21,231 nt of DNA from an uncultured Selenomonadales bacterium (GCA_937910665.1 CALEPR010000011.1:1-21231); one strand, 5' to 3'. Positions 6,782 to 15,975 are shown, counted from the stretch's first letter. Translations and numbers: made by a program. Notes: generated by a model from the sequence alone, not told the origin.

Positions 6782-7306
6782 ATGGGCGACGAACCAATTA
6801 AAATTTTGAGTGGCAAGGCGACTTTGAAACGACTTGAAAAAACTTCCTGCAGTTGGATTGACTCGACCGGCGAGAAGATTACTCTGGAATTTTCGCAGGC
6901 TTATGAAATTGAGCGCGATAATTATAACGAAGGCTTGCAAGATTGTGAATATCTGATTCACTGCAGAAAATTTGTCGATTTGGATTTCATGGACAATAAA
7001 ACGCTGAAAACTTTTTTTGACGACAATAACACCGGTTACAGGCTGAAAAAGTTCGAGGACGGACAAAAATTTTTGTATAGCTATGAAGATGTTCCGACTT
7101 TTGATTCTGATGACAGAGTTTGGGACAGCATTGATGAATTTGGAATTTTTTTCGATGACGAAGGCATTCACATGATAAATTGCAGACACGGTTACAAGAT
7201 ACCGCGCATAAAAATTTATTTGAACTTGCAGAAAGCCGACAAAGATTTTTTGCGTTGGCTGATTTATATCGGTTGCAAGAGCGAAAAATTTCCGCAAACT
7301 TTTTAA
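6782..7306 (+). CDS. Hypothetical acidic cytoplasmic protein
   Basis: This 174-residue soluble protein is not one I recognise. It is rich in Asp/Glu with aromatic residues, and has no signal peptide, membrane segment or cysteine motif. Notable stretches are EKITLEFSQAYEIERDNYNEG, DDNNTGYRLKKFEDGQKFLYS and a C-terminal helix DKDFLRWLIYIGCK. The ATG at 6782 is chosen because GGGGTGAAAG lies 5-6 bases before it. The frame is open for 15 codons further up, but that part is poly-Lys/Phe from AT-rich leader DNA. It is transcribed away from minC and ends 17 bases before cobA-hemD, so the two are probably co-transcribed; no functional link is evident. Confidence 0.75.
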   Translation: MGDEPIKILSGKATLKRLEKTSCSWIDSTGEKITLEFSQAYEIERDNYNEGLQDCEYLIHCRKFVDLDFMDNKTLKTFFDDNNTGYRLKKFEDGQKFLYSYEDVPTFDSDDRVWDSIDEFGIFFDDEGIHMINCRHGYKIPRIKIYLNLQKADKDFLRWLIYIGCKSEKFPQTF

Positions 7307-7323
7307 TCGAGGCGATATTTAAA

Positions 7324-8805
7324 ATGGTTTACTTAATTGGAGCAGGACCGGGCGACGTAGGACTTTTGACAATCAAGGCGGCAGAAATTTTATCTCAAGC
7401 CGAAGTTTTAATTTATGACAAACTTGCGGACAAAAAAATTTTGAACTTCGCGCCGAAAGGTTGCGAGAAAATTTATGTAGGAAAGTCGGCGGGGCATCAT
7501 ACTTTGCGACAGGAAGAAATTAACAAACTTTTGGTCGAGAAAAGTTTTGGAAAAAAAATTGTCGTTCGGCTGAAAGGCGGCGATCCATTTGTTTTCGGTC
7601 GCGGCGGCGAGGAAGGAATTTTTCTGCGCGAAAACAAAATTGATTTTGAAATAATTCCGGGCGTGACGAGCGCAATTTCTGTTCCGGCTTATGCGGGTAT
7701 TCCTGTAACTCATCGCGGCGTTGCAACTTCTTTCGCGGTCATCACAGGTCACGAAGATCCGACAAAGCCTGAATCAACAATTCGCTGGGAAAAAATTTCG
7801 ACTGCGGCAGACACTTTAATTTTTTTGATGGGCGTTGAAAATCTGCCGAAAATTACTGCAAAACTTATCGAACACGGACGCGACGCAAAAACGCCTGCGG
7901 CTGTCATTCAAAACGGCGCAAAACCTTCGCAAAAAGTTTTAGTCACGACTTTGGAAAATGCGGCGGTTGACGTTGAAGAAAATAAAATTAAACCGCCGGC
8001 AATTTTTGTGATCGGGGAAGTTGTGAATTTGCGCGAACAGTTGAAATGGTTCGACAATAAAATTTTGTTCGGCAAAACAATTTTGGTCACGCGAACAAGA
8101 CAACAAGCATCGAAGTTGACAAAACAGCTTGAAAGTTTAGGCGCGGAAGTTTTGGAATTTCCGACAATAAAAATTTCTCTGCCTTCAGACAATTTTGTTT
8201 CGCTCGACGCAGCAATAAAAAATTTGAAAACTTTCGACCGAATAATTTTTACAAGCGCGAACGGAGTCGAAAAATTTTTTGAGCGACTGAAATTTTTCAA
8301 ACTCGACGCAAGAATTTTTTTCAACGCAAAAGTTGCGGCGATCGGCTCGGCGACTGCGGAAAAACTTTCTGATTTTGGAATTATTGCCGATTTGGTTCCT
8401 GCGGAATTCAGAGCGGAGGGTCTGCTTGCCGAACTTAAAGACAAAGTTGCAGGGGAAAAAATTTTGTTGGCGAGGGCGGAAGTCGCGCGGGATATTTTGC
8501 CGAGTGAATTGGAAAATTTCGGAGCGTCTGTCACGATCGCAAAAGTTTACAAGACTGAGCCGACTTCGGAAAATTTTTCAAAATTCGCCGATAAAAAAAT
8601 TGACTTGGTGACTTTTACAAGTTCCTCGACTGTAGAAAATTTTGTTGCGGCTGTCGGCAAAGATTTTCTGCGCCAAGTAAAAACTGCTGCGATCGGTCCG
8701 ATAACTGCGGAAACTTTAAAAAAATTTGGTGCGACGGCTGACATCGTCGCGGAAAAATTTACAATCTCGGGACTTGTCGACGCGATAAAAAATTATCGTT
8801 GGTGA
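7324..8805 (+). CDS. cobA-hemD: Bifunctional uroporphyrinogen-III C-methyltransferase / uroporphyrinogen-III synthase (CobA-HemD fusion)
   Basis: This 493-residue fusion carries two steps of tetrapyrrole synthesis. Residues 1-240 are the SUMT/CobA methyltransferase, which makes precorrin-2 using S-adenosylmethionine: GAGPGD at 6-11, the RLKGGDPFVFGRGGEE loop at 82-97, PGVTSA at 112-117, and PVTHRGVATS. Residues ~248-493 are HemD, which closes and flips ring D of hydroxymethylbilane: GKTILVTRTR at 250-259, IIFTSANGVE, ILLARAEVARDILP, and VTFTSSSTVENF. The fusion is common in Firmicutes, usually inside a heme/cobalamin cluster with hemA, hemC or hemB; here none is in view. The ATG at 7324 follows GAGGCG by about 9 bases, although the frame is open far upstream. 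A hairpin terminator lies 16 bases after the stop. Confidence 0.95.
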   Translation: MVYLIGAGPGDVGLLTIKAAEILSQAEVLIYDKLADKKILNFAPKGCEKIYVGKSAGHHTLRQEEINKLLVEKSFGKKIVVRLKGGDPFVFGRGGEEGIFLRENKIDFEIIPGVTSAISVPAYAGIPVTHRGVATSFAVITGHEDPTKPESTIRWEKISTAADTLIFLMGVENLPKITAKLIEHGRDAKTPAAVIQNGAKPSQKVLVTTLENAAVDVEENKIKPPAIFVIGEVVNLREQLKWFDNKILFGKTILVTRTRQQASKLTKQLESLGAEVLEFPTIKISLPSDNFVSLDAAIKNLKTFDRIIFTSANGVEKFFERLKFFKLDARIFFNAKVAAIGSATAEKLSDFGIIADLVPAEFRAEGLLAELKDKVAGEKILLARAEVARDILPSELENFGASVTIAKVYKTEPTSENFSKFADKKIDLVTFTSSSTVENFVAAVGKDFLRQVKTAAIGPITAETLKKFGATADIVAEKFTISGLVDAIKNYRW

Positions 8806-8820
8806 CAGTCAAAGCAAAAT

Positions 8821-8858
8821 AAAAAAACTGTGGCGATAAGTGTCACAGTTTTTTTTTT
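8821..8858. terminator. Bidirectional rho-independent terminator
   Basis: An A-run (8821-8827) is followed by the stem ACTGTGGC (8827-8834), a 7-base loop, the matching GTCACAGT (8842-8849, one G-U pair) and a run of T to 8858. It lies between the convergent ends of cobA-hemD and tpsA and works as a terminator on either strand (T-tract on both). Confidence 0.85.
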
Positions 8859-8883
8859 GTAAAAACTTGATTTCAGAAAAATT

Positions 8884-11800
8884 TTATCTTCTCATCAGCG
8901 GAGGAGTTTGCTGCCCTCTCGGCCCTTGTTGCGGACCTTGCGGAGGTTGCCCGGGAGGATTTTGGTTTCTTCTGTCGCCCGGTCTCATGCCAGGTCTTTT
9001 TGGACGTTCTTTGGAATTTTCATTTTCATCCTCATCGCTTTCCTCATCTGAATTTTCATCCTCTGAATTTTCATCCTCTGAATTTTCATCTTGAGAATCT
9101 TCGCTCTCGGAATTTGATTCTTGCGATTCCTGATCTTCAGAATTATTTTCTTGTGAATCTTCGCTCTCGGAATTTGATTCCTGCGATCCTTGATCTTCGG
9201 AATTATTTTCTTGAGAAGTTTCACTCTCGGAATTTGTTTCCTGCGATCCTTGATCTTCGGAATTATTTTCTTGTGAAGTTTCACTCTCGGAATTTATTCC
9301 TTCAGATTGATCTTGAGAAATTTCACCGTTGCCCGGAGTTTCACTATTTTCTGAAGTTGAATCGGTCGATTGCTCGGAGCTGCCGCTCGCATCTCCCGAA
9401 GGAGTTTCCGTCACCTCGCCGCCGCCAATATTTTCAGGATTAGAAAGTCCTTGAGTTCCGCTGTCGCCGGAATTATCGGAAGGTTGAGTTTCAGAAGTTC
9501 CGGAAGTATCAGACAGCGTAGTAAATTCCATGCCGCCGCCGTCTACAACATTTCTCTGAGCATCCGCAGTAAATTCATCAGGCGTTGCATCGAGTTCGTT
9601 GACTTCAACATTTGTGTCCGAAACTTCAATCAAAGTATGATCCTGCAAGTCGAGGTCAACATAATCGCCTTTTTCATTGGTGAAAGTTTCGACATTGGAG
9701 CTTCTGAGTTCTACATCGGGCTCTTCATCTGTTTCGGAGGCAGGAGTATTGTAGATTGAAAGAAGTCCGGGATCGATCGTGATGACGTAGACAATTTGGT
9801 TGCCGTTTTCGTCCGTCACGGTGTAATTGTAAGTTCCGTCCCCGTTCGAGGTAAATCCTGAAGGAAGATTTGTTAAAATAGTTTTGCCGTCGCTTGTGTA
9901 AGTTATCGTCGCTCCGTTGAGCAAAGCTGCGATAATCGGATTGCCGACATTGTAACCTGAATCTGTGAATACTCCGTCAATCAAAGTTCCGTCCCCGACA
10001 CTTATCGTAACGTTAGTGTAGGTAATTGTCGGCGTATTGATTATCGAAAGAATACCCGGGTCAATCGTGATAGTGTAGACAGTTTTATTCCCGCTCGAAT
10101 CTGTCACTGTGTAACTGTATGTGCCGTCGCTGTTGGGTGTCAAACCGGAAGGAAGATTTGTTAAAATAGTTTTGCCGTCGCTTGTATAAGTTACCGTGAC
10201 TCCATTGAACAATTCAGCTATGGTTGTATTTCCGACAGTGTAACCTGTATTTGTGAATACTCCGTCAGTCAAAGTTCCGTCGCCGACTGAAATTGTTACG
10301 CTGGTGTTGATTGTCTTCAGCAAATCACCGGGATTTATGGTGATAGTGTAGTTAGTTACATTTCCACTTGAATCTGTCACTGTGTACCTGTATGTGCCGT
10401 CAGAATTTGCGGTAAGACTTGAAGGAAGGTTTGTCAAAATAGTCTTGCCGTCGCTTGTGTAAGTTACTTCGACATCGCTGAGTAAAGTTGCAATAGTTGT
10501 GTTGCCGACTGTGTAACCTGAATCTGTGAAAACTCCGTCATTCAAAGTTCCGTCCCCGACTTTGACTGTTACGGCGGTGTTGATTGTCTTCAGCAAATCA
10601 CCGGGATCTATGGTGATGGTGTAGATAGTTTTATTTCCGTTCGCGTCTGTAACGGTGTAGGTGTATTGATTGTTGCCGATAGATGTCAAAGCCGCAGGAA
10701 GATTAGTTAAAACAGTTTTGCCGTCGCTTGTGTAAGTTACTGTGACTCCGCTCAACAATTCTGCAATAGTTGTGTTGCCGACTGTGTAACCTGTTCCTGT
10801 GAAAACTCCGTCAACCAGAGTTCCATCTCCAACCGAAACAGTGACAGAAGTATTTGTAACTGTATTGATCGCGCCGGGATCGATTGTGATAATATAATCT
10901 GAGGTGCTGCTTATCGGAATCGTGATTATGTAATTGCCGTTTGCGTCCTGTGTCAAGTTGTCAACAGTATAAACATGCTTGTTGCCGTCGTTGTCAGTGT
11001 AAGTAAGTGTAACGACAGTAATCTCAGTCCCGTTAACTGTTGTGGTTGCCTTTCCGACTGTAATGTTGCCCGGCAAAGTTCCTGTTGTTGTGTAGTCGCC
11101 GCCGCTGAGTGTGCCATTGGTTTTTGTGCCGTCGCCGACATTGATTGTGACATAGTTGTGATTTGCAGGCGTGATACTTCCGGGCACCAAAGTAACTTTG
11201 TAAGCTGTTGTGTTACCTCCTTCAGTGGTCGTGACTGTATAAACTGTGTTCGTGCCGGTTGTGTCTTTGGTGATTGTGTAAGTTTTGCCTTCATATGTGT
11301 AAGTTCCGCCGTTCACGTTCACAGTCACTCCGTCACTGAGCGTCAAAGTGACTTTGCCGTTAACTTCTGTAACCTTTACTTTACCGCTTATCAAACCTGT
11401 AATCAAATTATTTGCGTCGCTGTTTGTTCCTGAGATAGTATAAGGCGTGTCGTCAGAGTTGAGTGTGCCGTCAAGATTCTTTGTGCGCGAATCAACTGTA
11501 ACCGTGACTTCATAGATACTGAAAGTACCTGTGGTCACATTGCCCGGCGTCACAGTGATAATGTAGTTGGTTGTTGCGTTGCCGCTGGTGACAGAGTAAA
11601 CATAAGTGCCGTCGTTTTGCTTAGTGCTCTCGGGCAACACGACTGTAGTTTTATAATCGTCCGCACTGCTCCCTGTAAGTTTGACTGTTAAATTCCCCAA
11701 AGCCGTCGCTACAGTTTGGTCGCTGACTGTATAACCGCTGCTTCTTGTCAAAACGCCGTCGGAAACTGTGCCGTCGCCTACGGTAATCGTAACTGCTTTT

Positions 11801-14800
11801 TCGGTGACTGTCTTTACTGTGCCTGGAGATATGGTCACGGTGTAAGTTGAAGTATGCTCACCATTTCCACTATTGACTGCGTAGGTAAATGTACTTGTAC
11901 CTGTCTTTGTAATTTCGTATGTCGTACTGTCCTTAGTTATTGTGTAGGTTGTGCCGGTTGTCAATGCAGTTCCGGAAGTGATTTCTGTCGAACTGTCTTT
12001 CTCTTTCACTGTAACGCTGCTGTTAAATCGAACTGAAGTTTTGCCGTCGCCGTTATCAACAACTGTCAAAACATCGTTCAACAGATTAGTAATTGTGGTG
12101 TTGTTTGTGGTGTATGTGCCGCTCGAGGTAGATGTAGTGCCATCAAGTTTAGTAGTTTCTGTAATGTCGCCGACAGTCAAAGTGACAGGAATGGCAATTG
12201 TACTTGTAATGGTGCCGGGACGGATTGTAAATTTGTAAGTTGTTGTGTCATCAGTTTTTATGGTGAGAGTGTAAGTGCCGTTGTCATTTTTGACTAATGC
12301 GCCATTATAACCGCTGGTGGTATCGCCGGTCATAGTTCGGATAGTGTATGTTTCGTTGTTGTATGTAACTTTTACCGACGTAATGTAATAATCTGCGTTC
12401 TCTGTGTTTTCAAGAATTTTTCCATTTGCATCTACAGGCATTCCATCATCAAACTCGATAGTAAAACCTGACAAATTTGCTGAACTGGAATTGGTTACTC
12501 TGTAATGCGACCCTGTACTACCATCTTCCCAAGTTGTATTCTGAGAATCTGTACCCTCGTTACCCTCGTGGAAAACGCCGCTGTAAGCCATAAGAGTAAT
12601 TTCATATACAGTTTCCTCGTCTCCACCGCTTGTATCGGGCGGATCATCGACAGGATTTGAAATTGTCGGCTCGGGAGGAGTTCCTATTCCCAACTTCAAA
12701 TAAATTGCATTTGCGTCGGCTGAATTTCCTGCGGTAGAAATTTTGGTATTGAGGCCAGTGTCAGAACCTGAAGAAGTTCCCCAAGATGTGTCGGAACTTT
12801 TATCAAAATCAAAATTGTAACCGAACTGACTTGAGTACAACAAAGCCTTAGCAAAATATTTTGTATTCGACACTGAAAAAGTTGAGCTGTCCGAACTTTC
12901 AATAATGTCTGCAGAAACTAAATTTGGATTGGTGAGATAGTAATAATATTTGCTATCACTGGTGTTGTAGTACATTGCCGACTTAGCATTATTTTTGTAG
13001 CGAACGTCCAAAACAGTTCCTGAAGAATCGTGAATCGGATGCATATTCAAAGTTGGAGTCAAGAGTGTGTATGGTGTGATTGAGCCACTTGAATTAAGTT
13101 CAGAGTAACGCGTGACTTCGCCATTGAGCATGAAAGTCGTCAAGAGCGGCTGTCTTGCTTTGTCAGCAATTTGGGAAGGATTTTGGTAGACGCGCCACAC
13201 TGCAGATGAATTGCCGCCTGTTTTGTCAATCGTGCCTTCATTCGAATTCCAAGCATCCCAGACTGCTTCAATTCCGCTTGCTCGGTTATTATCATCTACA
13301 TCTCCGCTAATTGCATACTTGGTTCCGGTAGTGTAGACATTTTCGAATGCCATTCCAGATTCTGTGCCAGTATCGACTGTATTAACTATCACGCCCTCCG
13401 AACTTGTAACAAAATTGCCGTCGCTGTAGTAACCTTGTGTGACCGTACCAACGTTATAAGCATTTTTTAAAGTTCTTTTATCAACTCCTATGAAATCCGA
13501 GCTACTGACTAAACCGCCCGCATAACCGCCTGTAATATTGCCTGAATTGTAAACATTGGTGATGTTTCCATTAAGCCAATTACTGACTATACCGGCAGCA
13601 CCAAAAGTACCGTAATAAGCTGTATCAATTGATATGTTACCGGTGTTGTAAGCATTTTTTATCTCGCCAGCAGATAACAATGAGCCGATAAGTCCGCCTG
13701 CGAATGCAGTTGAATAGCTGGTAACATTTCCTGAATTGAAAACATTATTTACATTCAGAGTCGCACCGCTTGCTTGCCCGATAATTCCGCCCAGATATGC
13801 GCCGCCTTCGATATTTCCTTCGTTCCAGCTGTTTTCTATTTTCGTGATGATATGACTGGCAGAATGAGAATCACTGTCGTAGCCTTCGAGGTAGCCGACA
13901 AGTCCGCCGGCAATAGAATAAGCATCGATGTAGGCATCGTTAGAAACTCTGTCCAAAGTCAATTTGTTCTCAGGCAAACTTTTCCAATCATAGTTATCAG
14001 TGTCATCGGCGACTTTGCCGACAATTCCACCCGCGCCGCCTGACTCATTTGAACCTGCGCCGCTAATTCGACCATGATTTGCAGAATTTTTAATTGTCAA
14101 ATCGCCTTTTTTCACCAAGCCGACAATTCCGCCGGCGTTACTGTCATTATTGGTAACGGTGGCATAGTTTTCAACATTTTCTATGATAACAGTTGAATAG
14201 CCGGGGTAAGCATCAGCTGCACTATATTCTCCATAAGTAATAGATTTCTCACTAAGCCCGGAACCTACAACGCCTATCATTCCGCCGGAGCCACTCATAT
14301 ATTCACTGCTGTTGAGAGTGCCGTTAATTGCTGAAGTTGCTTTTACAGCGACATTTTTTATTGTGGTTGTCCCTGAATTGTCATATTCGGATGAGTATAA
14401 TGCTACTTTACTCCACGAATAGTATCCTGTTCTAACGTATGTAGATACTTTACCGGTATAACCGACTGAGCCGATAAGTCCTCCGGCGAAGTAGCCGTTC
14501 CTATCTCCGAGAGTGGCGTTACTCAGACGAAGATTTTTAATTGTGCCGTTGAAAATCGCAAAAAGACCTGAATTTTTATTTGCGGTTTGATATTTGAGAC
14601 CGTTGATTGTGAAATTCAAGCCGTTGAAGTTAATCAGTGAATCTTCGCCAATGAAGTCATAAAAATTCATCGCGTAGCCGAGCGGCGTGAAAGTTGTTGA
14701 CGACATATCAATGTTATCATTGAGCATATAGTTGCCGCTAACATATCCTGCGGTAGGTGAGGACTCGCCATCAACATATCTGCTGTAGTTGACTTCATTT

Positions 14801-15723
14801 AAATCATTTGCGCTTGTGATAAGTCTGTAATTGTTGATTGTGTGTTCGGTATAAATGTTATCCGCTAACCAAGCCTTCCAACCGAGATGTGTTGCAGAAT
14901 TGTCGATATCGTCACTGTTTTTGGCAGCATACCAATATTTATGGTCGGTGCCGTTGCTTGTGACTTCGTAACCGATTTCAGGATAATTTTTCGAGTACAA
15001 AGTAACCGCGTTGCCTTGAAGTATCGCGCTGTCGGAAGAATTTTTTATGTTGGCAGTGTTGCGAATTTGAATTGTGTTGCCTTCGACAGTCAGTTTGTTA
15101 GCCTGAACTTTGCCCAAGAACATAACATCGCCGTCCGCAACGTCATAAATCCCCATGATGTCAGAACTTTTCAGACCGCCGTCGTTAATATAGTCGAGGA
15201 GACTACCGTCATTATTGATAAACAAATTACTGTAACTGTAATTTGCACCGCCGTCCACATAGCTTGCAATTTGGGCATCGGTGAGCGAGCGAGTTGAAAC
15301 GAAGAAATTATTTGCTTTGACCACAGAATTTGGTCCGAACAAAATTCCGCTCGGATTGATGATATAAAAATTGCCGGTGACTGCGGACGCATCAATTTGA
15401 CCATAAATCACCGACGGCTGAACATGCGCAACATAATTCAGCATATTTGACATAGAACCGAAAGTTATTTTATCATTCTTTCCAAGCGAAAAATTACTCC
15501 ACGCTTGGAAACCATTTTTACCTGCAGCAGAGGACTTCAAACCGATAGTCCAGTCGGTGTCATTTGTTTTAGTAATATCGACGTTGTTGCTGGTGTGGGT
15601 GACGTCCGCAGGCATAGCCTTCAAGATATTCTGATTGATAAAAATACTTCCAAAAAAGGCAACGCTACCCAGAACCAACCGGCACAAAGTCTTATACTTT
15701 TTTTTCAGTATCCTCCGTTTCAT
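8884..15723 (-). CDS. TpsA: very large two-partner-secretion exoprotein (filamentous hemagglutinin-like)
   Basis: This secreted 2,279-residue adhesin-like protein is exported through TpsB. A long basic signal peptide ends near residue 36 (…NQNILKA). The TPS domain (about 37-250) has the hallmark NPSGI at 123-127 (a variant of NPNGI) followed by LFGPNSVV. From about 390 to 830 there are roughly eight GLUG-type motifs (GGLIGSVG, GGMIGVVG, GGIVGLV, GGLVGYLEG and so on), expected to extend a beta-helix. From about 1,040 to 2,000 there are about nine Ig-like modules, each opening near VGDGT and closing with an ITIDPG-like strand. Then come an acidic Ser/Glu/Asn repeat and a basic Pro/Gln-rich tail ending PPLMRR. 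I see no cysteine after the signal peptide, and no LPXTG, SLH or toxin domain. ATG 15723 follows GGAAGGTGAG by 7 bases. tpsB lies upstream on the same strand. Confidence 0.93.
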   Translation of the reverse strand: MKRRILKKKYKTLCRLVLGSVAFFGSIFINQNILKAMPADVTHTSNNVDITKTNDTDWTIGLKSSAAGKNGFQAWSNFSLGKNDKITFGSMSNMLNYVAHVQPSVIYGQIDASAVTGNFYIINPSGILFGPNSVVKANNFFVSTRSLTDAQIASYVDGGANYSYSNLFINNDGSLLDYINDGGLKSSDIMGIYDVADGDVMFLGKVQANKLTVEGNTIQIRNTANIKNSSDSAILQGNAVTLYSKNYPEIGYEVTSNGTDHKYWYAAKNSDDIDNSATHLGWKAWLADNIYTEHTINNYRLITSANDLNEVNYSRYVDGESSPTAGYVSGNYMLNDNIDMSSTTFTPLGYAMNFYDFIGEDSLINFNGLNFTINGLKYQTANKNSGLFAIFNGTIKNLRLSNATLGDRNGYFAGGLIGSVGYTGKVSTYVRTGYYSWSKVALYSSEYDNSGTTTIKNVAVKATSAINGTLNSSEYMSGSGGMIGVVGSGLSEKSITYGEYSAADAYPGYSTVIIENVENYATVTNNDSNAGGIVGLVKKGDLTIKNSANHGRISGAGSNESGGAGGIVGKVADDTDNYDWKSLPENKLTLDRVSNDAYIDAYSIAGGLVGYLEGYDSDSHSASHIITKIENSWNEGNIEGGAYLGGIIGQASGATLNVNNVFNSGNVTSYSTAFAGGLIGSLLSAGEIKNAYNTGNISIDTAYYGTFGAAGIVSNWLNGNITNVYNSGNITGGYAGGLVSSSDFIGVDKRTLKNAYNVGTVTQGYYSDGNFVTSSEGVIVNTVDTGTESGMAFENVYTTGTKYAISGDVDDNNRASGIEAVWDAWNSNEGTIDKTGGNSSAVWRVYQNPSQIADKARQPLLTTFMLNGEVTRYSELNSSGSITPYTLLTPTLNMHPIHDSSGTVLDVRYKNNAKSAMYYNTSDSKYYYYLTNPNLVSADIIESSDSSTFSVSNTKYFAKALLYSSQFGYNFDFDKSSDTSWGTSSGSDTGLNTKISTAGNSADANAIYLKLGIGTPPEPTISNPVDDPPDTSGGDEETVYEITLMAYSGVFHEGNEGTDSQNTTWEDGSTGSHYRVTNSSSANLSGFTIEFDDGMPVDANGKILENTENADYYITSVKVTYNNETYTIRTMTGDTTSGYNGALVKNDNGTYTLTIKTDDTTTYKFTIRPGTITSTIAIPVTLTVGDITETTKLDGTTSTSSGTYTTNNTTITNLLNDVLTVVDNGDGKTSVRFNSSVTVKEKDSSTEITSGTALTTGTTYTITKDSTTYEITKTGTSTFTYAVNSGNGEHTSTYTVTISPGTVKTVTEKAVTITVGDGTVSDGVLTRSSGYTVSDQTVATALGNLTVKLTGSSADDYKTTVVLPESTKQNDGTYVYSVTSGNATTNYIITVTPGNVTTGTFSIYEVTVTVDSRTKNLDGTLNSDDTPYTISGTNSDANNLITGLISGKVKVTEVNGKVTLTLSDGVTVNVNGGTYTYEGKTYTITKDTTGTNTVYTVTTTEGGNTTAYKVTLVPGSITPANHNYVTINVGDGTKTNGTLSGGDYTTTGTLPGNITVGKATTTVNGTEITVVTLTYTDNDGNKHVYTVDNLTQDANGNYIITIPISSTSDYIITIDPGAINTVTNTSVTVSVGDGTLVDGVFTGTGYTVGNTTIAELLSGVTVTYTSDGKTVLTNLPAALTSIGNNQYTYTVTDANGNKTIYTITIDPGDLLKTINTAVTVKVGDGTLNDGVFTDSGYTVGNTTIATLLSDVEVTYTSDGKTILTNLPSSLTANSDGTYRYTVTDSSGNVTNYTITINPGDLLKTINTSVTISVGDGTLTDGVFTNTGYTVGNTTIAELFNGVTVTYTSDGKTILTNLPSGLTPNSDGTYSYTVTDSSGNKTVYTITIDPGILSIINTPTITYTNVTISVGDGTLIDGVFTDSGYNVGNPIIAALLNGATITYTSDGKTILTNLPSGFTSNGDGTYNYTVTDENGNQIVYVITIDPGLLSIYNTPASETDEEPDVELRSSNVETFTNEKGDYVDLDLQDHTLIEVSDTNVEVNELDATPDEFTADAQRNVVDGGGMEFTTLSDTSGTSETQPSDNSGDSGTQGLSNPENIGGGEVTETPSGDASGSSEQSTDSTSENSETPGNGEISQDQSEGINSESETSQENNSEDQGSQETNSESETSQENNSEDQGSQESNSESEDSQENNSEDQESQESNSESEDSQDENSEDENSEDENSDEESDEDENENSKERPKRPGMRPGDRRNQNPPGQPPQGPQQGPRGQQTPPLMRR
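9047..9300 (-). repeat. In-frame tandem repeats: 60-bp (x ~3.7) and 15-bp (x ~3) units in tpsA
   Basis: A 60-base unit recurs from about 9081 to 9300 with only a few differences per copy, encoding a 20-residue module built from SQENNSEDQ and SQETNSESE. A 15-base unit containing CTGAATTTTCATC repeats at about 9047-9090 and encodes DENSE. Both lengths are multiples of three, so copy-number change keeps tpsA in frame and alters the length of an acidic, probably disordered stalk. Confidence 0.9.
9745..12250 (-). repeat. Array of Ig-like modules in tpsA, last four nearly identical
   Basis: Module-closing PG motifs fall near 9765, 10055, 10335, 10610, 10870, 11182, 11543, 11828 and 12215, giving a period of roughly 270-380 bases. 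The four modules nearest the C-terminus (about 9760-10890) share long identical DNA stretches around the TSDGKTILTNLP segment and GYTVGNTTIA, so they are recent duplications. Upstream modules keep only the VGDGT start and ITI.PG end. The fold is inferred from alternating strand pattern and high Thr/Asn/Gly/Asp, as in bacterial Ig-like adhesin stalks. Confidence 0.85.
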
Positions 15724-15975
15724 TTTTACTCACCTTCCATTGTAAAAACAGAACCGATTTACCCTTAATGGACACCGGGCAAGAAACAGTTTTTTCTGTC
15801 TACTGCATATTCTCCGCTGTCCATCATATTTTTACAGGGCTGCAAATTCTTTCTCCGAACTTGCAGCCTGTTAATTTTCAAAAACTTTTTCACTTGCCGA
15901 CAAAAAATTTTTTGCCGACTCAGAAATTTAATCGAAAATTTTTCTGCGATTTATAACTTTTCTAAAAAAATTTTT
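15724..15975 (-). promoter_or_regulatory. Structured leader region upstream of tpsA
   Basis: This 252-base gap holds several inverted repeats. CAGGGCTGCAA (15835-15845) pairs with TTGCAGCCTG (15861-15870), with one bulged base and a 15-base loop. ATGGACA (15768-15774) pairs with TGTCCAT (15818-15824) and encloses a small ACAG-T6-CTGT hairpin (15786-15799). GCCGAC flanks an A6T6 palindrome as a direct repeat near 15897-15920. I see no convincing -35/-10 pair and no match to a riboswitch class I know. The first hairpin has only a weak U-tract on either side, so it is not a clear terminator; it may set the level of tpsA relative to the upstream genes. Confidence 0.5.

Noticed and set aside
6635..7297. 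Long minus-strand frame (220 codons) opposite the acidic hypothetical protein
   Set aside because: It lacks a ribosome binding site and its content is Phe/Asn-rich antisense. The plus-strand gene has a good site and spacing to cobA-hemD.
7908..8534. 208-codon minus-strand frame opposite hemD
   Set aside because: Antisense to a recognised HemD domain; no start signal.
8985..9284. Overlapping open frames of 99-147 codons on both strands within the tpsA 3' end
   Set aside because: They are shadows of in-frame tandem repeats with 15- and 60-base periods, which keep all frames open. The encoded residues are monotonous and lack start signals.
9047..9300. Short regular repeats considered as a CRISPR array
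   Set aside because: The units are contiguous without unique spacers, multiples of three in length, and in frame inside tpsA.
10953..12238. Open frames on the plus strand and in other minus frames opposite the tpsA Ig-like repeats
   Set aside because: The repeated Thr/Val-rich coding pattern leaves Cys/Val/Ser-rich antisense frames open. None has a ribosome binding site or family features.
15835..15870. Hairpin considered as a rho-independent terminator
   Set aside because: The stem is good, but neither strand has a solid T-run directly after it, so it was kept as leader structure.
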